Positions 15,639 to 25,311 are shown, numbered from the stretch's first letter. The stretch is DNA of 53,058 bases from Salinivirgaceae bacterium (GCA_024405635.1 JAKSOL010000022.1:1-53058), one strand, 5' to 3'. The notes: generated from the sequence alone by a model not told the origin. A program made the numbers and translations.

Positions 15639-15667
15639 TTTGTTTTAACAAGCACAAGTTATATTTG
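15639..15667 (+). promoter_or_regulatory. Candidate dnaG promoter overlapped by an inverted repeat
   Basis: TTTG at 15639-15642 and TATATTTG at 15660-15667 are 17 bp apart, slightly shorter than the usual 19. A perfect inverted repeat AGCACAA (15651-15657) and TTGTGCT (15665-15671) overlaps the -7 element and could be an operator or an RNA hairpin. Confidence 0.5.
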
Positions 15668-15719
15668 TGCTGATTGATAGTTATTAAGCACAACATGCTT
15701 TACCAATCAGTAAATTAGT

Positions 15720-17711
15720 ATGATAGATAAATCGACCATAGACAGAATCTTTAATGCAGCCGACGTTGTGGAGGTTGTTAGTGACTTTGTGCAGCTCAAA
15801 CGCCGTGGTGTTAATTATATAGGTTGCTGTCCTTTTCATAATGAAAAAACGCCTTCGTTCACAGTGTCGAAAGCCAAAGGCATTTATAAATGTTTTGGTT
15901 GCGGCAAAGGTGGCAACAGCGTTAACTTTATTATGGAGCACGAGCAGATGTCGTATGTTGAGGCACTGCGTTACCTGGCCGATAAATATCATATTCAAAT
16001 TGAGGAAAAAGAACTGACTCCTGAACAACAGCAAAAACTAGATGCGCGCGAGGCTATGTTGCTTGTAAATCAATTTGCAGCGCAAACCTTTAGTCACGAC
16101 TTGTTTCATACCGACCAAGGAAAACACATTGGTTACCAATATTTTAAGGAGCGAGGTTTGACCGATGAAACAATAAAAACCTTTAACCTTGGTTTTTGTG
16201 TTGACGATGGGCGCAATTACCTAACCAAACTTGCATTGAGCAAAGGCTATCAAGAAAAGTATTTGGTTGAGACAGGATTGAGCATAAAAAACCAAAAAGG
16301 AGAATTGTTTGACCGGTTTGCTGAAAGGGTTATTTATCCAATTCAAAACATTGCAGGTAAAATAATAGGTTTTGGTGGCCGTACATTGCGCCCCGATTTT
16401 AAAGAGCGAAACATTGGAAAGTACCAAAATTCGCCCGAGTCAGAAATATACGACAAAAAGAAGACGCTATATGGCATCTATCAAGCCAAACAGCACATCA
16501 TTTCGGCCGAAAAATGTTATTTGGTTGAGGGTTACATGGATGTGTTGAGCATGTACCAAAATGGAGTAAAAAATGTAGTAGCAAGTTCTGGAACATCGCT
16601 CACCACCGACCAAGTTAAAATGTTGTGCCGCTTTACAAAAAATGTTACGGTACTTTACGATGGCGATGCTGCAGGCATTCATGCTGCCATTCGCGGTGTC
16701 GATATGTTGCTTGACGAAGGATTAAACGTTAGAGTAGTGCTTTGGCCCGATGGCGAAGATCCCGACTCATTTGCCCAATCGCATAGTTCTACCGAATTGA
16801 TGGAGTACATAAACCAACATGAGGAGGACTTTATTCTGTTTAAAACAAACTTGCTATTTAAAGATGCAAGCAACGACCCTATAAAACGTGCATCTTTAAT
16901 TGGCGACATTGTTGGTTCAATTGCAAAGGTAAAAGATAGCATAGCTCGCGCTGTTTACATTAAAGAGTGCGCTCAGCGAATGGACATCAACGAAAATGTT
17001 CTAAACCGCGAAATGGGCAAAAAACTTAATATAGAATTTGCCAAACAATATGCGTATGAGCCGCAGCCTCAACCTCCAACGCTTGAACACAAAGAACAAC
17101 CAATAGTTGAAAAACAGTCGACACTATTCGATAAAAAATGTGAAGCACTAGAGCGCGAATTGGTACGGCTAATGATAACCTATGGCAATAACCTATTGTT
17201 TATTGTAAAAGACGAAAATGAAGTAGAAGAAGACAAACAATATACAGTTGCTAAATATATTCTTATTGAAACCGATGGTGAGTTAGAAATGCGTACGCCT
17301 TTGTGCAAAAAGTTTTTCGACCTATATAAGCAAATAATAGCGGAAGGTAAAACCCCTGAAAATAAGGACTTTACACAAAACGCCGATCCTGAAATAAGCA
17401 GTTTGGCAGCCGAATTGCTTATGATTTCGGAGCAAACGGTGAACAAAAAACTATGGGAAAAAGACAACCAAAACCATATTAGCATTGAGGCCGATCATCT
17501 TGAAGAGGTTGTTAAAACTGCCATTAACACATACAAAAGCGAAATAGTGATTCGTAAACTTGAAGAAATACAAAAAGAAATGGCCGAATTGCAAAAACAG
17601 CCTAATAACGCTGAACAAATGGCTATTCTTGTTAAGAAATACACCGAATACACTGAATTTAAGAAAGATATAGCTAAATGCTTGGGAAATCGCACAATTC
17701 TTGGAAAATGA
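15720..17711 (+). CDS. dnaG: DNA primase
   Basis: A 663-residue primase that makes RNA primers at the replication fork. The N-terminal zinc-binding domain has CPFH at 37-40 and CFGC at 58-61. The catalytic Toprim domain shows the conserved Glu270 in LVEGYMDVLSMYQ and Asp314-x-Asp316 in YDGDAAGIHAA. A C-terminal helicase-interaction region follows (about 440-663). Its last four bases overlap the start of the next gene as ATGA. Confidence 0.97.
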   Translation: MIDKSTIDRIFNAADVVEVVSDFVQLKRRGVNYIGCCPFHNEKTPSFTVSKAKGIYKCFGCGKGGNSVNFIMEHEQMSYVEALRYLADKYHIQIEEKELTPEQQQKLDAREAMLLVNQFAAQTFSHDLFHTDQGKHIGYQYFKERGLTDETIKTFNLGFCVDDGRNYLTKLALSKGYQEKYLVETGLSIKNQKGELFDRFAERVIYPIQNIAGKIIGFGGRTLRPDFKERNIGKYQNSPESEIYDKKKTLYGIYQAKQHIISAEKCYLVEGYMDVLSMYQNGVKNVVASSGTSLTTDQVKMLCRFTKNVTVLYDGDAAGIHAAIRGVDMLLDEGLNVRVVLWPDGEDPDSFAQSHSSTELMEYINQHEEDFILFKTNLLFKDASNDPIKRASLIGDIVGSIAKVKDSIARAVYIKECAQRMDINENVLNREMGKKLNIEFAKQYAYEPQPQPPTLEHKEQPIVEKQSTLFDKKCEALERELVRLMITYGNNLLFIVKDENEVEEDKQYTVAKYILIETDGELEMRTPLCKKFFDLYKQIIAEGKTPENKDFTQNADPEISSLAAELLMISEQTVNKKLWEKDNQNHISIEADHLEEVVKTAINTYKSEIVIRKLEEIQKEMAELQKQPNNAEQMAILVKKYTEYTEFKKDIAKCLGNRTILGK

Positions 17712-19381
17712 AATGCTTAGCTACATTAGCGTTGATGTTGTTTGTAGCATCGCTAACATTTGCGCAAGATAATCTTCCAAACGTTGATGTAAAGTATATG
17801 AAAGCTGAATGGATAGTTGATCCGCTCAGTCCAAATATTAGTGGAAAAGTACACTATAGAATAGGAATTAAATCTTACAACAAAGTTTATAGTATTGCGG
17901 CAATTGGTGCAAACGATTATAATGTTAAACCAAGGCAATTGGCTAAAAATACCGTTAGTTTTCAATTATCTGATAGTTTAATTGTTGATAGTGTTTGGAG
18001 TATTGGAACTAAACTTGGTTTTAACCACAAAAACAACCTGCTGACTGTTGATTTAACTAATCATGTGCCTGTTTATAGTAACATAAAGCATAACGATATT
18101 TATAGTTTGGTGCATATTAATATTGCCTATCGAGGGAAAGCATTAAACAAAGGAGGCTCGTATGACAGGCGAATTACCGATGTTGATACTGTTCTTTGGA
18201 CACTATCGGAACCTTATGGCATGAAAGATTGGTGGCCAGTTGTTGACGAGCGTACCGATAAAATCGATTCGATGGACGTGTACATAACTGCGCCAAAACA
18301 ATATGTGGCGGCATCAAATGGGGTATTAGTAAACCAAACGGTTGAGGCCGAAATGCGTACTACACATTGGAAAACTCGTTATCCCATAGTGCCGTATTTA
18401 GTGGCATTTGCAGTAGGCAACTATAAAGTTACGCAGCAAAACATTTTGCTACGCAATGGTGCTACACTTCCGCTTGTATGCTATGCATATAAAAGCGACA
18501 CCAGTTATGCGCGTAAAGTGAACAACTACACACAAATGCACATGCAAAGGCTTGAGCAACTTTATGGCCCATATCCGTTTAGACACGAAAAATATGGTCA
18601 TGTTCAAATTGGATATCATGGTGGAATGGAGCATCAAACCATCACTTTTGCTGGCGTTTCCTATGAACAACTTGTGGTTCATGAGTTAGCGCATCAATGG
18701 TGGGGCGATTTTCTTTCGTGTGCTACGTGGCAACATGTTTGGATTAACGAGGGATTTGCAACCTATAGCGAATACTTGGCTCACGATTTTGAGAATAGTT
18801 CTACAAAGAGCAGGTTAAAAAGATGGAAAAGAGAAAATCTATATTTGGGAACGTATACAAAAAACGGCTCGGTTTTTCATAGCGATACAACTAATGAGGC
18901 CGAGTTGTTTTCTAACACACTCACTTATGCAAAAGCGGGTTATGTAATTCACATGTTGCGTAACCAGATAGGCGACAGCGCTTTTTTTGCAACCATAAAA
19001 TGTTTGCCAACAAAGTATGCATCAACAAGCAACAATATGCTCACTACTAATCAAATACAAAAAGCATTTGAGCAAGTAGCCGACACATCGCTTGCCACTT
19101 TTTTCAGCAATTGGATATATGGCGAAGGTTATCCAATATACAACGCGCAATTCACACAAAAGGCCGATACTGTAACCATTCAGATAAATCAAACTACAAC
19201 CCATCCATCGGTTTCGTTTTATGCAATGAAGATTGATGTGTTGCTTGTTGGCGAAAAAATTGAAAAACGAATAACGTTACATAACACAAAGCCTAACCAA
19301 ACTTTTGAAGTCGTTGCCGGGTTTAAAGTGAATGAAATTGTGCTTGACCCTGATAACGATATTTTAGGAAAAATGAACTGA
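17708..19381 (+). CDS. Secreted M1 family aminopeptidase
   Basis: A metallo-aminopeptidase of the gluzincin M1 family. The frame opens at 17678, but the ATG at 17708 gives a signal peptide (MKCLATLALMLFVASLTFAQ) and a 4-nt overlap with the dnaG stop, so I choose it: 557 residues. Zinc site: HELAH at 325-329 with Glu348 in NEGFATY, spaced HExxH-x18-E. The substrate-binding motif, usually GAMEN, is GGMEH at 305-309. It is shorter than PepN (about 870 residues) and lacks the long C-terminal helical domain, as in many secreted Bacteroidota members. It probably trims peptides in the periplasm or outside the cell. Confidence 0.9.
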   Translation: MKCLATLALMLFVASLTFAQDNLPNVDVKYMKAEWIVDPLSPNISGKVHYRIGIKSYNKVYSIAAIGANDYNVKPRQLAKNTVSFQLSDSLIVDSVWSIGTKLGFNHKNNLLTVDLTNHVPVYSNIKHNDIYSLVHINIAYRGKALNKGGSYDRRITDVDTVLWTLSEPYGMKDWWPVVDERTDKIDSMDVYITAPKQYVAASNGVLVNQTVEAEMRTTHWKTRYPIVPYLVAFAVGNYKVTQQNILLRNGATLPLVCYAYKSDTSYARKVNNYTQMHMQRLEQLYGPYPFRHEKYGHVQIGYHGGMEHQTITFAGVSYEQLVVHELAHQWWGDFLSCATWQHVWINEGFATYSEYLAHDFENSSTKSRLKRWKRENLYLGTYTKNGSVFHSDTTNEAELFSNTLTYAKAGYVIHMLRNQIGDSAFFATIKCLPTKYASTSNNMLTTNQIQKAFEQVADTSLATFFSNWIYGEGYPIYNAQFTQKADTVTIQINQTTTHPSVSFYAMKIDVLLVGEKIEKRITLHNTKPNQTFEVVAGFKVNEIVLDPDNDILGKMN

Positions 19382-19398
19382 TTTTACCTAACGCAATA

Positions 19399-21489
19399 TT
19401 AGAATTTCCAACTGATTTGGAATTTGAGTTCTGTTTTGTGGTTTGCGTCAATCTGGTTTGGCGAAGTACCAATTGTTTGTTTGTCGGCGTACCATAATCG
19501 GGCGGCGCGAGCCCAAAGTGTAAGGTTGGCCGTTGGTTTCCAAGTAAGCATTAAATATGTGCGAGTGCCTTTCCCGTAAACCATCGGAATGGAGAATGCA
19601 TATAGCACATCGTTTTCAAATGCGCTAAATCGAGTGTTGTACGATGCGGTGTTAAACATTGCGTACCTGAACGACATAGAAAGAGGCGCGTTAAAAGGTT
19701 GGCAGTTAACATCTTGATAAATTAAGTAGCCATATTCGGCAGCAGTTGGATTCTTTTTGTAAGAATTTACCTCAATGCGATTTTTAAAATTCCAACGTTG
19801 ACCAATGTTGTACGATATGTTGTAGCGTAAGTACCATTTGGTGAGTTCGGTAAGAGGTTTAAGTCCGCTTGTAGCAGTGCCGTCAACCTCTTTGGTTTCT
19901 ATTTTAAACTTCCAGTACATTGTTGTGTTGTGCGAAGCGGTAAAATCGGCTTGAGCCAACAAATCGTTGCCGCGCGATGGCGCATGTGCATCAGTTTTAA
20001 GCCACGGATGGCGGTAAAAGTCATAGTACATCGATAGTTTCCACTTTTTTATTGGAGTTGCTTCAACGCCAACATAAAAACCTTCTTCGTTTTGTGTTTT
20101 TGAGTTTTCGCCAAAAGCCGATGCGTATCGAGCTTGATAGTTGCGAGCATAGTTGCGGTAAATTACAGAGGCGCGCAAACCGGGAGCAATATCCATAAGC
20201 GAGCCGGCAAGTACCGCAGTGCCTCCATTTTTGCTTAAGGCAGCCTCGCCAAAAAAATAAATTGAGCTGAATATTAGTTGGCCGTCAACCGATGCGTTAT
20301 AATTACTTGTGCCGCTAAAGTTGAATTTGTTTTCTAAACCATCGCGCGGTTGCATAGGGTGGTCAAATCGATAGGCAAAACCCGAAATGCCCATGCGTGC
20401 GTGGCTACTGTTAACCGATACATTTGCTCCAACCGAAGTTTCGGTTACCGCACCTTGGTTTGCTATTTGGGTTGGGGTGGCATGTATTCCAGCTGTTTGC
20501 ACTGCCGAAAATGTTCCTTTTGAATGGGTAACAGAATCAGATTCGGTAACATTGGCATCAAGCTTAACTCGCGAAGCAAATGCAGTTGTTTTAACAGGAC
20601 CAAAACCTAAAGTGGCACCTATTCCGCGAAAAAAGCCGTATTCGCTTGCTGACGACGATCCGCTAAGTGCCGAACTTTTTTTGCGCACATCCATCACCAT
20701 TCCCGATTTGCCCATGCTCATTGCCGACCACATTAGCAAACCTTGTCCCATTTTAGCGTGATAGTCGCCAATAACCAATGTTTCAACATGCCCAAAGTTG
20801 TTAAGCTGAAGGTAGGCCGAATAAAAATCGAAGCCTTTTTTTTGGTGTCCGCGAAAGAATTGCTCGCCAGGATCTTTTTCAGCGGTAATGCCAAATCGTA
20901 ATCGGCGTTTGTAATTAAACGAGTATCGTGTAAAAAGCTTTAGTCGGTTGCCTGGATAGTATTTGTTTGGTTTTTGAGCGCGTACCGAATCGCAAACTTT
21001 TGCAAAGCCATCGGCACGTTCGGTTTGAATTGTTGCGCGCGACAAAATTTGGTTTTTGCCGTATTTAAGTGCCTGCGACAAAAATTTTTGGTTGATTGGT
21101 TGAGGTTGGCTTGTCTTTTCAACTTTTATAAACGGAAGTATGCGTTTAATGGTTGTTAGGTCTAGTTTATCAATAAGTTGCAGTTCGTATATGCTTGTAA
21201 GTCCACCATTGCGTTCAATGTATTGCCTTATGGCGTTTACTTCAAATTCGTTTATTATGTGTAGTTGGTTTAGTTCTTCTTCGGTTGCTGTATTTAGATT
21301 TAGCGGATTTTGTTTGTAATACTCCAAGTCAGTAGCCATTTGCTCAAGGTTGGCCTCGTCAATTTCTTCGTTTTGCGATAATTCTTCAAGCAAAGTTTCA
21401 ATAGCTTGATTGTCGGTGCTAACATTCTGAGCATCAGCAGCAAAAAAGGCTAAAAGCAAAAGAATTAATATGGTGGCTTGACGTATCAT
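19399..21489 (-). CDS. Helix-hairpin-helix plus outer-membrane beta-barrel protein
   Basis: A 696-residue exported protein with a signal peptide (ending FFAADAQ). Residues 30-120 hold a ComEA-like helix-hairpin-helix segment (PLNLNTATEEELNQLHIINE, then GGLTSIYELQLIDKLD). The remaining part is a long series of alternating aromatic beta strands ending in KFQISWKF; a final Phe is typical of BAM-inserted outer-membrane barrels. Proteins with this layout are widespread in Bacteroidota, with no known role that I am aware of. HhH motifs usually bind DNA, which would be odd in the periplasm, so a structural or DNA-uptake role are both possible. It is last in a three-gene envelope operon, 3 nt after the protease gene. 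Confidence 0.75.
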   Translation of the reverse strand: MIRQATILILLLLAFFAADAQNVSTDNQAIETLLEELSQNEEIDEANLEQMATDLEYYKQNPLNLNTATEEELNQLHIINEFEVNAIRQYIERNGGLTSIYELQLIDKLDLTTIKRILPFIKVEKTSQPQPINQKFLSQALKYGKNQILSRATIQTERADGFAKVCDSVRAQKPNKYYPGNRLKLFTRYSFNYKRRLRFGITAEKDPGEQFFRGHQKKGFDFYSAYLQLNNFGHVETLVIGDYHAKMGQGLLMWSAMSMGKSGMVMDVRKKSSALSGSSSASEYGFFRGIGATLGFGPVKTTAFASRVKLDANVTESDSVTHSKGTFSAVQTAGIHATPTQIANQGAVTETSVGANVSVNSSHARMGISGFAYRFDHPMQPRDGLENKFNFSGTSNYNASVDGQLIFSSIYFFGEAALSKNGGTAVLAGSLMDIAPGLRASVIYRNYARNYQARYASAFGENSKTQNEEGFYVGVEATPIKKWKLSMYYDFYRHPWLKTDAHAPSRGNDLLAQADFTASHNTTMYWKFKIETKEVDGTATSGLKPLTELTKWYLRYNISYNIGQRWNFKNRIEVNSYKKNPTAAEYGYLIYQDVNCQPFNAPLSMSFRYAMFNTASYNTRFSAFENDVLYAFSIPMVYGKGTRTYLMLTWKPTANLTLWARAARLWYADKQTIGTSPNQIDANHKTELKFQISWKF

Positions 21490-21492
21490 TTA

Positions 21493-22335
21493 TCATCTAA
21501 AAATTGAAAAAACCAAGCCAATTGCTAACGATGCAATGCAATATATGGCCGAAAGTATGGTCGAAAGGGTGAACAGCCCTGCTGTAATGCCAATAAACTG
21601 GCCAATTGCCATTGTAGGTTGCGATGGATCAATACCTAAAATGAGGCAAACAAAGTTGATTAATAGTGCAACTACAATAATTAAAACTACACCTGGAATG
21701 GAGCATTTAAAATCGGCAGGACTTAATGCCATGTGGGCCGATATGCAAACCGATAGGTAAAGAAACAACCACACTTTCCAACCTCCAATGTTTAAGGCGA
21801 GCCAAAGTTCTTTTAAGGTTGGAGGAACAAGAACAACTATACTGCCCACAAGATTCAGAAAGCCATCAAATGAACTAAAATCGGCATGAATGTAGCTCAT
21901 TAGGTGGAGTATTTCTTGTCCGTTTGGTAGCATCAGTTTAACCATAAAGTAAATAACCAACGAGCCTAAAAGTATTGGGCCTATTGATGAGAAAAAAGTG
22001 CCAAGCAAGCACCAAGGATTTTTATGGTTATAGGAGTATTGTACATAGCCCAAACAACCATCGTCGCCTGGCGAATAGAGTGAAATGTCGTGAATTCTGT
22101 GTCCAAAAATTAGGCTGAACAAAGCGTGTCCAAGTTCGTGTACGGGTGTTCCAATCCAAGCAGTTATGTAAGTGTCGGCACCATTGCCAAATCGGTTTAC
22201 ATGAATTTTGCGTGATGCGCATGCAAGCAAGTACAGAATAGTGCCAAAAAACAAAAATACTCCCATTACTGTTACTATTTGCCATAACGTAGCAAGCAAC
22301 AATTTGCCTATAAAAGATAAAATGGGGTGAAGCAT
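21493..22335 (-). CDS. M50-like integral membrane metalloprotease
   Basis: A 280-residue membrane protein with about six or seven hydrophobic segments. HELGHALF at residues 66-73, following TYITAWIGTPV, is an HExxH zinc site next to a membrane helix, as in site-2 proteases. I do not see the classic second NPDG motif; LSPADFKCSIPG near residue 205 may take its place. It lies between two outer-membrane protein genes with gaps of 3 and 13 nt, so all three are likely co-transcribed. It may process an envelope protein or a signalling factor; no partner is visible here. Confidence 0.65.
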   Translation of the reverse strand: MLHPILSFIGKLLLATLWQIVTVMGVFLFFGTILYLLACASRKIHVNRFGNGADTYITAWIGTPVHELGHALFSLIFGHRIHDISLYSPGDDGCLGYVQYSYNHKNPWCLLGTFFSSIGPILLGSLVIYFMVKLMLPNGQEILHLMSYIHADFSSFDGFLNLVGSIVVLVPPTLKELWLALNIGGWKVWLFLYLSVCISAHMALSPADFKCSIPGVVLIIVVALLINFVCLILGIDPSQPTMAIGQFIGITAGLFTLSTILSAIYCIASLAIGLVFSIFR

Positions 22336-22348
22336 TGTTGTTTTGGTT

Positions 22349-23152
22349 TTAGAAGTTATAGCTTAAACTGAATTGAGTTGATGACGATAAATATTGATGC
22401 GATGCAAAAGCAAATGTAAGTTCAATGCCTTTGAAAGTGTAGCCCATTCCGGCAGTAAACGTGTTTGGATGCGAGGCAAAGCCCGTGCGCAAAAATAGTT
22501 GACTAATTATTTGGTATTCAATACCACATTTAAAGCGAACGTTAGCCTCAAAATCCATTTCGGCCTCGGCTGTCAATTGCACATCTTTTGAAAAATAATA
22601 ACCTCCACCCAAACGCATGCGTGAGTCAACTCGCGAGTCAACATAATCGTCCATTTTTGACATAGTAGGATTAAACACGTGTGCGCCAATGTACAACCTG
22701 TCAATGGGTTTGGCAATCATTCCAACTTCAACCAAAAAAACGTTGTTGTCGCCATAGGCGCTAGTTTGGTTCACTCGCAAATAGTCAAACTGAACACCAA
22801 CCAAAATTTTATCGCCCAAATGGCGTGCGTATGCTAGTCCAGCGCGGTCTTCGGAGTAAAGCGAGTAGCCAAACCTGCTGTAGCATAGAGCAAAATTACC
22901 AGAATTGGTAGCCACCACACCTGCAGCTGCTTTGGTGCTTGTTTCCGACATGTTAAATTGATTATGATAATCGATGCCAACGGCTCCTTTTCCAACTTCG
23001 GCCAATCCTGCTTGGTTGTTAAACGCACTCCATAATCCAAATTGTGTAACCGACGAGTTTGCCATTGCTGCCCAACGTCCGTCTTGGGCTACTGCTATAG
23101 TTGCTTGTGCCGCCATAATAGCTAGCAACATCATTTTAAAAAACCGATTCAC
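22349..23152 (-). CDS. PorV/FadL-like outer-membrane protein
   Basis: A 267-residue protein with signal peptide (MNRFFKMMLLAIMAAQATIAVAQ; the first codon is GTG). The mature sequence has the alternating strands of an outer-membrane barrel and ends in FSLSYNF, with terminal Phe. AFNNQAGLAEV near residue 44 resembles the NPAGLA motif of PorV and FadL-like barrels. It is first in the operon with the M50-like and HhH-barrel genes. PorV itself shuttles T9SS cargo, but this protein is shorter and I do not claim it is PorV. Confidence 0.65.
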   Translation of the reverse strand: MNRFFKMMLLAIMAAQATIAVAQDGRWAAMANSSVTQFGLWSAFNNQAGLAEVGKGAVGIDYHNQFNMSETSTKAAAGVVATNSGNFALCYSRFGYSLYSEDRAGLAYARHLGDKILVGVQFDYLRVNQTSAYGDNNVFLVEVGMIAKPIDRLYIGAHVFNPTMSKMDDYVDSRVDSRMRLGGGYYFSKDVQLTAEAEMDFEANVRFKCGIEYQIISQLFLRTGFASHPNTFTAGMGYTFKGIELTFAFASHQYLSSSTQFSLSYNF

Positions 23153-23241
23153 TCCTATTGGTGTTTTAATAGGTTAGAAGTTAAATTGTTATAGTTAAGC
23201 GCAAGATAGACAAACAAATTTATCAAATCCACCATCGCGAT

Positions 23242-23249
23242 TATATTTG
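23242..23249 (+). promoter_or_regulatory. Candidate -7 element for the serine hydrolase gene
   Basis: TATATTTG matches TAnnTTTG, 19 bp before the ATG at 23269. The position 19 bp upstream holds only TTTA, a weak -33 element. Confidence 0.45.
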
Positions 23250-23268
23250 CGCAAAATTTAGAAACTTG

Positions 23269-24465
23269 ATGAAAACAAAAAATCTTGTTGGCATGCTAAT
23301 ATGGGTTGCTTTAACCCTTTGTTTGGCCGTAGCAAGTTATTTGCTAATCAACAAGAAAGAATCTCCTGTAATTGTTGAGGTTCAGCAAGTTGAACAACCA
23401 TTTAAGCGAACCATACCAAATGCAAACCTTATTAGGCTCGACGAGTATTTTAGTCGTCAAGAACTGCATATAGGGTTTAGTGGTGTGGTTTTGGTTGGAG
23501 AGCACAACCACATTCTTTACAACCGAGCTTTTGGTTTGGCAAACAAGCGTAAAAAAATACCTATGACAACCGAAACTCCATTTCAATTGGCATCGGTGTC
23601 AAAACAATTTACCGCAGTGTGCATTTTGCAACTTTATGAGCGTGGGCTGCTACAACTTACCGACACATTGGGCAAATTTTTTCCAGAACTACCATACAAA
23701 CAAGTTACTATACATCAAATGTTGGTGCATCGTTCTGGGCTACCAAATTACCACTATTTGTTTGACGAGCGAGTTTTACAAACCGATAGCGCTGTAACCA
23801 ACCAATTGCTAGTTAATAGATTAGCTGAACGTAACGAACCGCGTTTCTTTTCGCCCAATGCCCGATATATGTATAGCAATACTGGCTACGCTTTGTTGGC
23901 TGCCATAGTTGAAAAGGTGTCGGGTATGCCGTTTGAACAATATTTGCAACAAAATGTGTTTCAGCCTCTTGCAATGGATAGCACATTTGCTTATCGAGCA
24001 CTTAAATCGCAAACATATCCACCGCACGCCACAGGTTATTTGCGTGGCAAACAACCAGCCTACGACAATTATCTCGACCATTTTTTGGGCGATAAAGGTA
24101 TTTATGCTACATCGGCCGACCTTTTCCGTTGGGATCAAGGGCTTTATAGTGGCAAAATTATTAACCCCGATACACTTAAACTAGCATTTCGTCCAATGGG
24201 CAAAGTGCCAACGGCTACCGAAAATTATGGCTACGGATGGCGCTTACGCGAGTACAATGGCGATAGCATTCAATACCATAGTGGGTGGTGGCATGGTTTT
24301 AAAACAACATTGATTAGGGTGCCAAGCAGGCAAATAACCATAATAGTTCTAAAAAATCATGCTCGTTGTGGAGGCATAGGTCGCAATCAGTTACTTAATA
24401 TTGTGTTATCTGATGCCCCTGCACCCGACTACACTTACGACGAACTTCCCGAAGACGAAGATTGA
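23269..24465 (+). CDS. Beta-lactamase-like serine hydrolase (class C/PBP4* fold)
   Basis: A 398-residue protein starting at the ATG at 23269. One N-terminal membrane helix (LVGMLIWVALTLCLAVASYLL) anchors it or acts as a signal. The beta-lactamase family signature is present: SVSKQFT, an SxxK nucleophile motif, around residue 110; YSNTGYALL, the YxN motif, around residue 203; and HSGWWHGFKTT near residue 344, in the place of the third motif (usually H/K-T-G or HxG). Such enzymes include esterases, D-amino acid peptidases and peptidoglycan-modifying proteins; resistance to beta-lactams is not implied. rsmA follows after 33 nt. Confidence 0.85.
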   Translation: MKTKNLVGMLIWVALTLCLAVASYLLINKKESPVIVEVQQVEQPFKRTIPNANLIRLDEYFSRQELHIGFSGVVLVGEHNHILYNRAFGLANKRKKIPMTTETPFQLASVSKQFTAVCILQLYERGLLQLTDTLGKFFPELPYKQVTIHQMLVHRSGLPNYHYLFDERVLQTDSAVTNQLLVNRLAERNEPRFFSPNARYMYSNTGYALLAAIVEKVSGMPFEQYLQQNVFQPLAMDSTFAYRALKSQTYPPHATGYLRGKQPAYDNYLDHFLGDKGIYATSADLFRWDQGLYSGKIINPDTLKLAFRPMGKVPTATENYGYGWRLREYNGDSIQYHSGWWHGFKTTLIRVPSRQITIIVLKNHARCGGIGRNQLLNIVLSDAPAPDYTYDELPEDED

Positions 24466-24498
24466 CACTTTCATTATATTAGCGCCAAATAATGCACA

Positions 24499-25278
24499 AT
24501 GGAAAAAGTTAGAGCAAAAAAAGCATTAGGTCAGCATTTTCTTAAAGACGAAACAATTGCCTATAACATTGCCAACGGTTTTTTACCCGATGCACCAAAA
24601 CAAATTCTTGAAATTGGTCCCGGAATGGGCATACTAACCAAACATCTACTCAATCGCGAAGGTGTTGATTTACAAGTGGTTGAAATTGACAACGAATCGG
24701 TGCAATATCTTTCATTTAACTTTCCAAAGTTGACAGGCCGAATTATTGAGGGCGATTTTTTGAAAATGAATTTGCGCCAAATGTTTACGCAACCATTTGC
24801 TGTTGCGGGTAATTTTCCTTACAACATTTCAAGCCAAATACTTTTTAAGATAATTGAAAACCGCGACCTTATTCCACAAATGGTGGGAATGTTTCAAAAA
24901 GAGGTTGCAGAGCGTGTTGCAGCGCCTCCAGGTTCAAAAACCTATGGCATTTTGAGTGTGTTGTTGCAAGCTTATTACGATATCGATTATTTGTTTACCG
25001 TACACGAACATGTGTTTGATCCACCTCCAAAAGTAAAATCGGGTGTTATTCGCATTGTGCGAAACAATGTTGAGCATTTGCCTTGCGACGAAAAACTATT
25101 TACTCAAGTTGTGAAAACTAGTTTTAACCAACGTCGAAAGACTATAAGCAACAGCCTTAAGCCAATATTACAAGGTCGAAAACCGCAAGGCAATATTTAT
25201 TTGATGCGTCCCGAACAACTTGGTGTTGCACAGTTTGTTGAACTTACAAACGATGTTCAGCGTTTATTAGAGCAATGA
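24499..25278 (+). CDS. rsmA: 16S rRNA (adenine1518-N6/adenine1519-N6)-dimethyltransferase
   Basis: A 259-residue KsgA/RsmA enzyme that dimethylates two adenines in helix 45 of 16S rRNA using S-adenosylmethionine. Visible motifs: KKALGQHFLKD at the N-terminus, the SAM site ILEIGPGMGILTKHLL (about 37-52), VVEIDNE, the catalytic NFPYNISS (about 110-117), and FNQRRKTISNSLK in the C-terminal domain. Length is normal. A terminator follows closely. Confidence 0.96.
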   Translation: MEKVRAKKALGQHFLKDETIAYNIANGFLPDAPKQILEIGPGMGILTKHLLNREGVDLQVVEIDNESVQYLSFNFPKLTGRIIEGDFLKMNLRQMFTQPFAVAGNFPYNISSQILFKIIENRDLIPQMVGMFQKEVAERVAAPPGSKTYGILSVLLQAYYDIDYLFTVHEHVFDPPPKVKSGVIRIVRNNVEHLPCDEKLFTQVVKTSFNQRRKTISNSLKPILQGRKPQGNIYLMRPEQLGVAQFVELTNDVQRLLEQ

Positions 25279-25282
25279 TTAT

Positions 25283-25311
25283 AAGGGCAGGCTGGCTGGT
25301 CTGCCTTTTTT
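25283..25311 (+). terminator. Terminator of rsmA
   Basis: GGCAG pairs with CTGCC, extended by AAG/TTT pairs, around a 10-nt loop; six T follow. It begins 4 nt after the rsmA stop. Confidence 0.75.

Noticed and set aside
20387..20761. 124-codon plus-strand frame inside the HhH-barrel gene
   Set aside because: It is antisense to a coherent signal-peptide and barrel protein and has no domain features.
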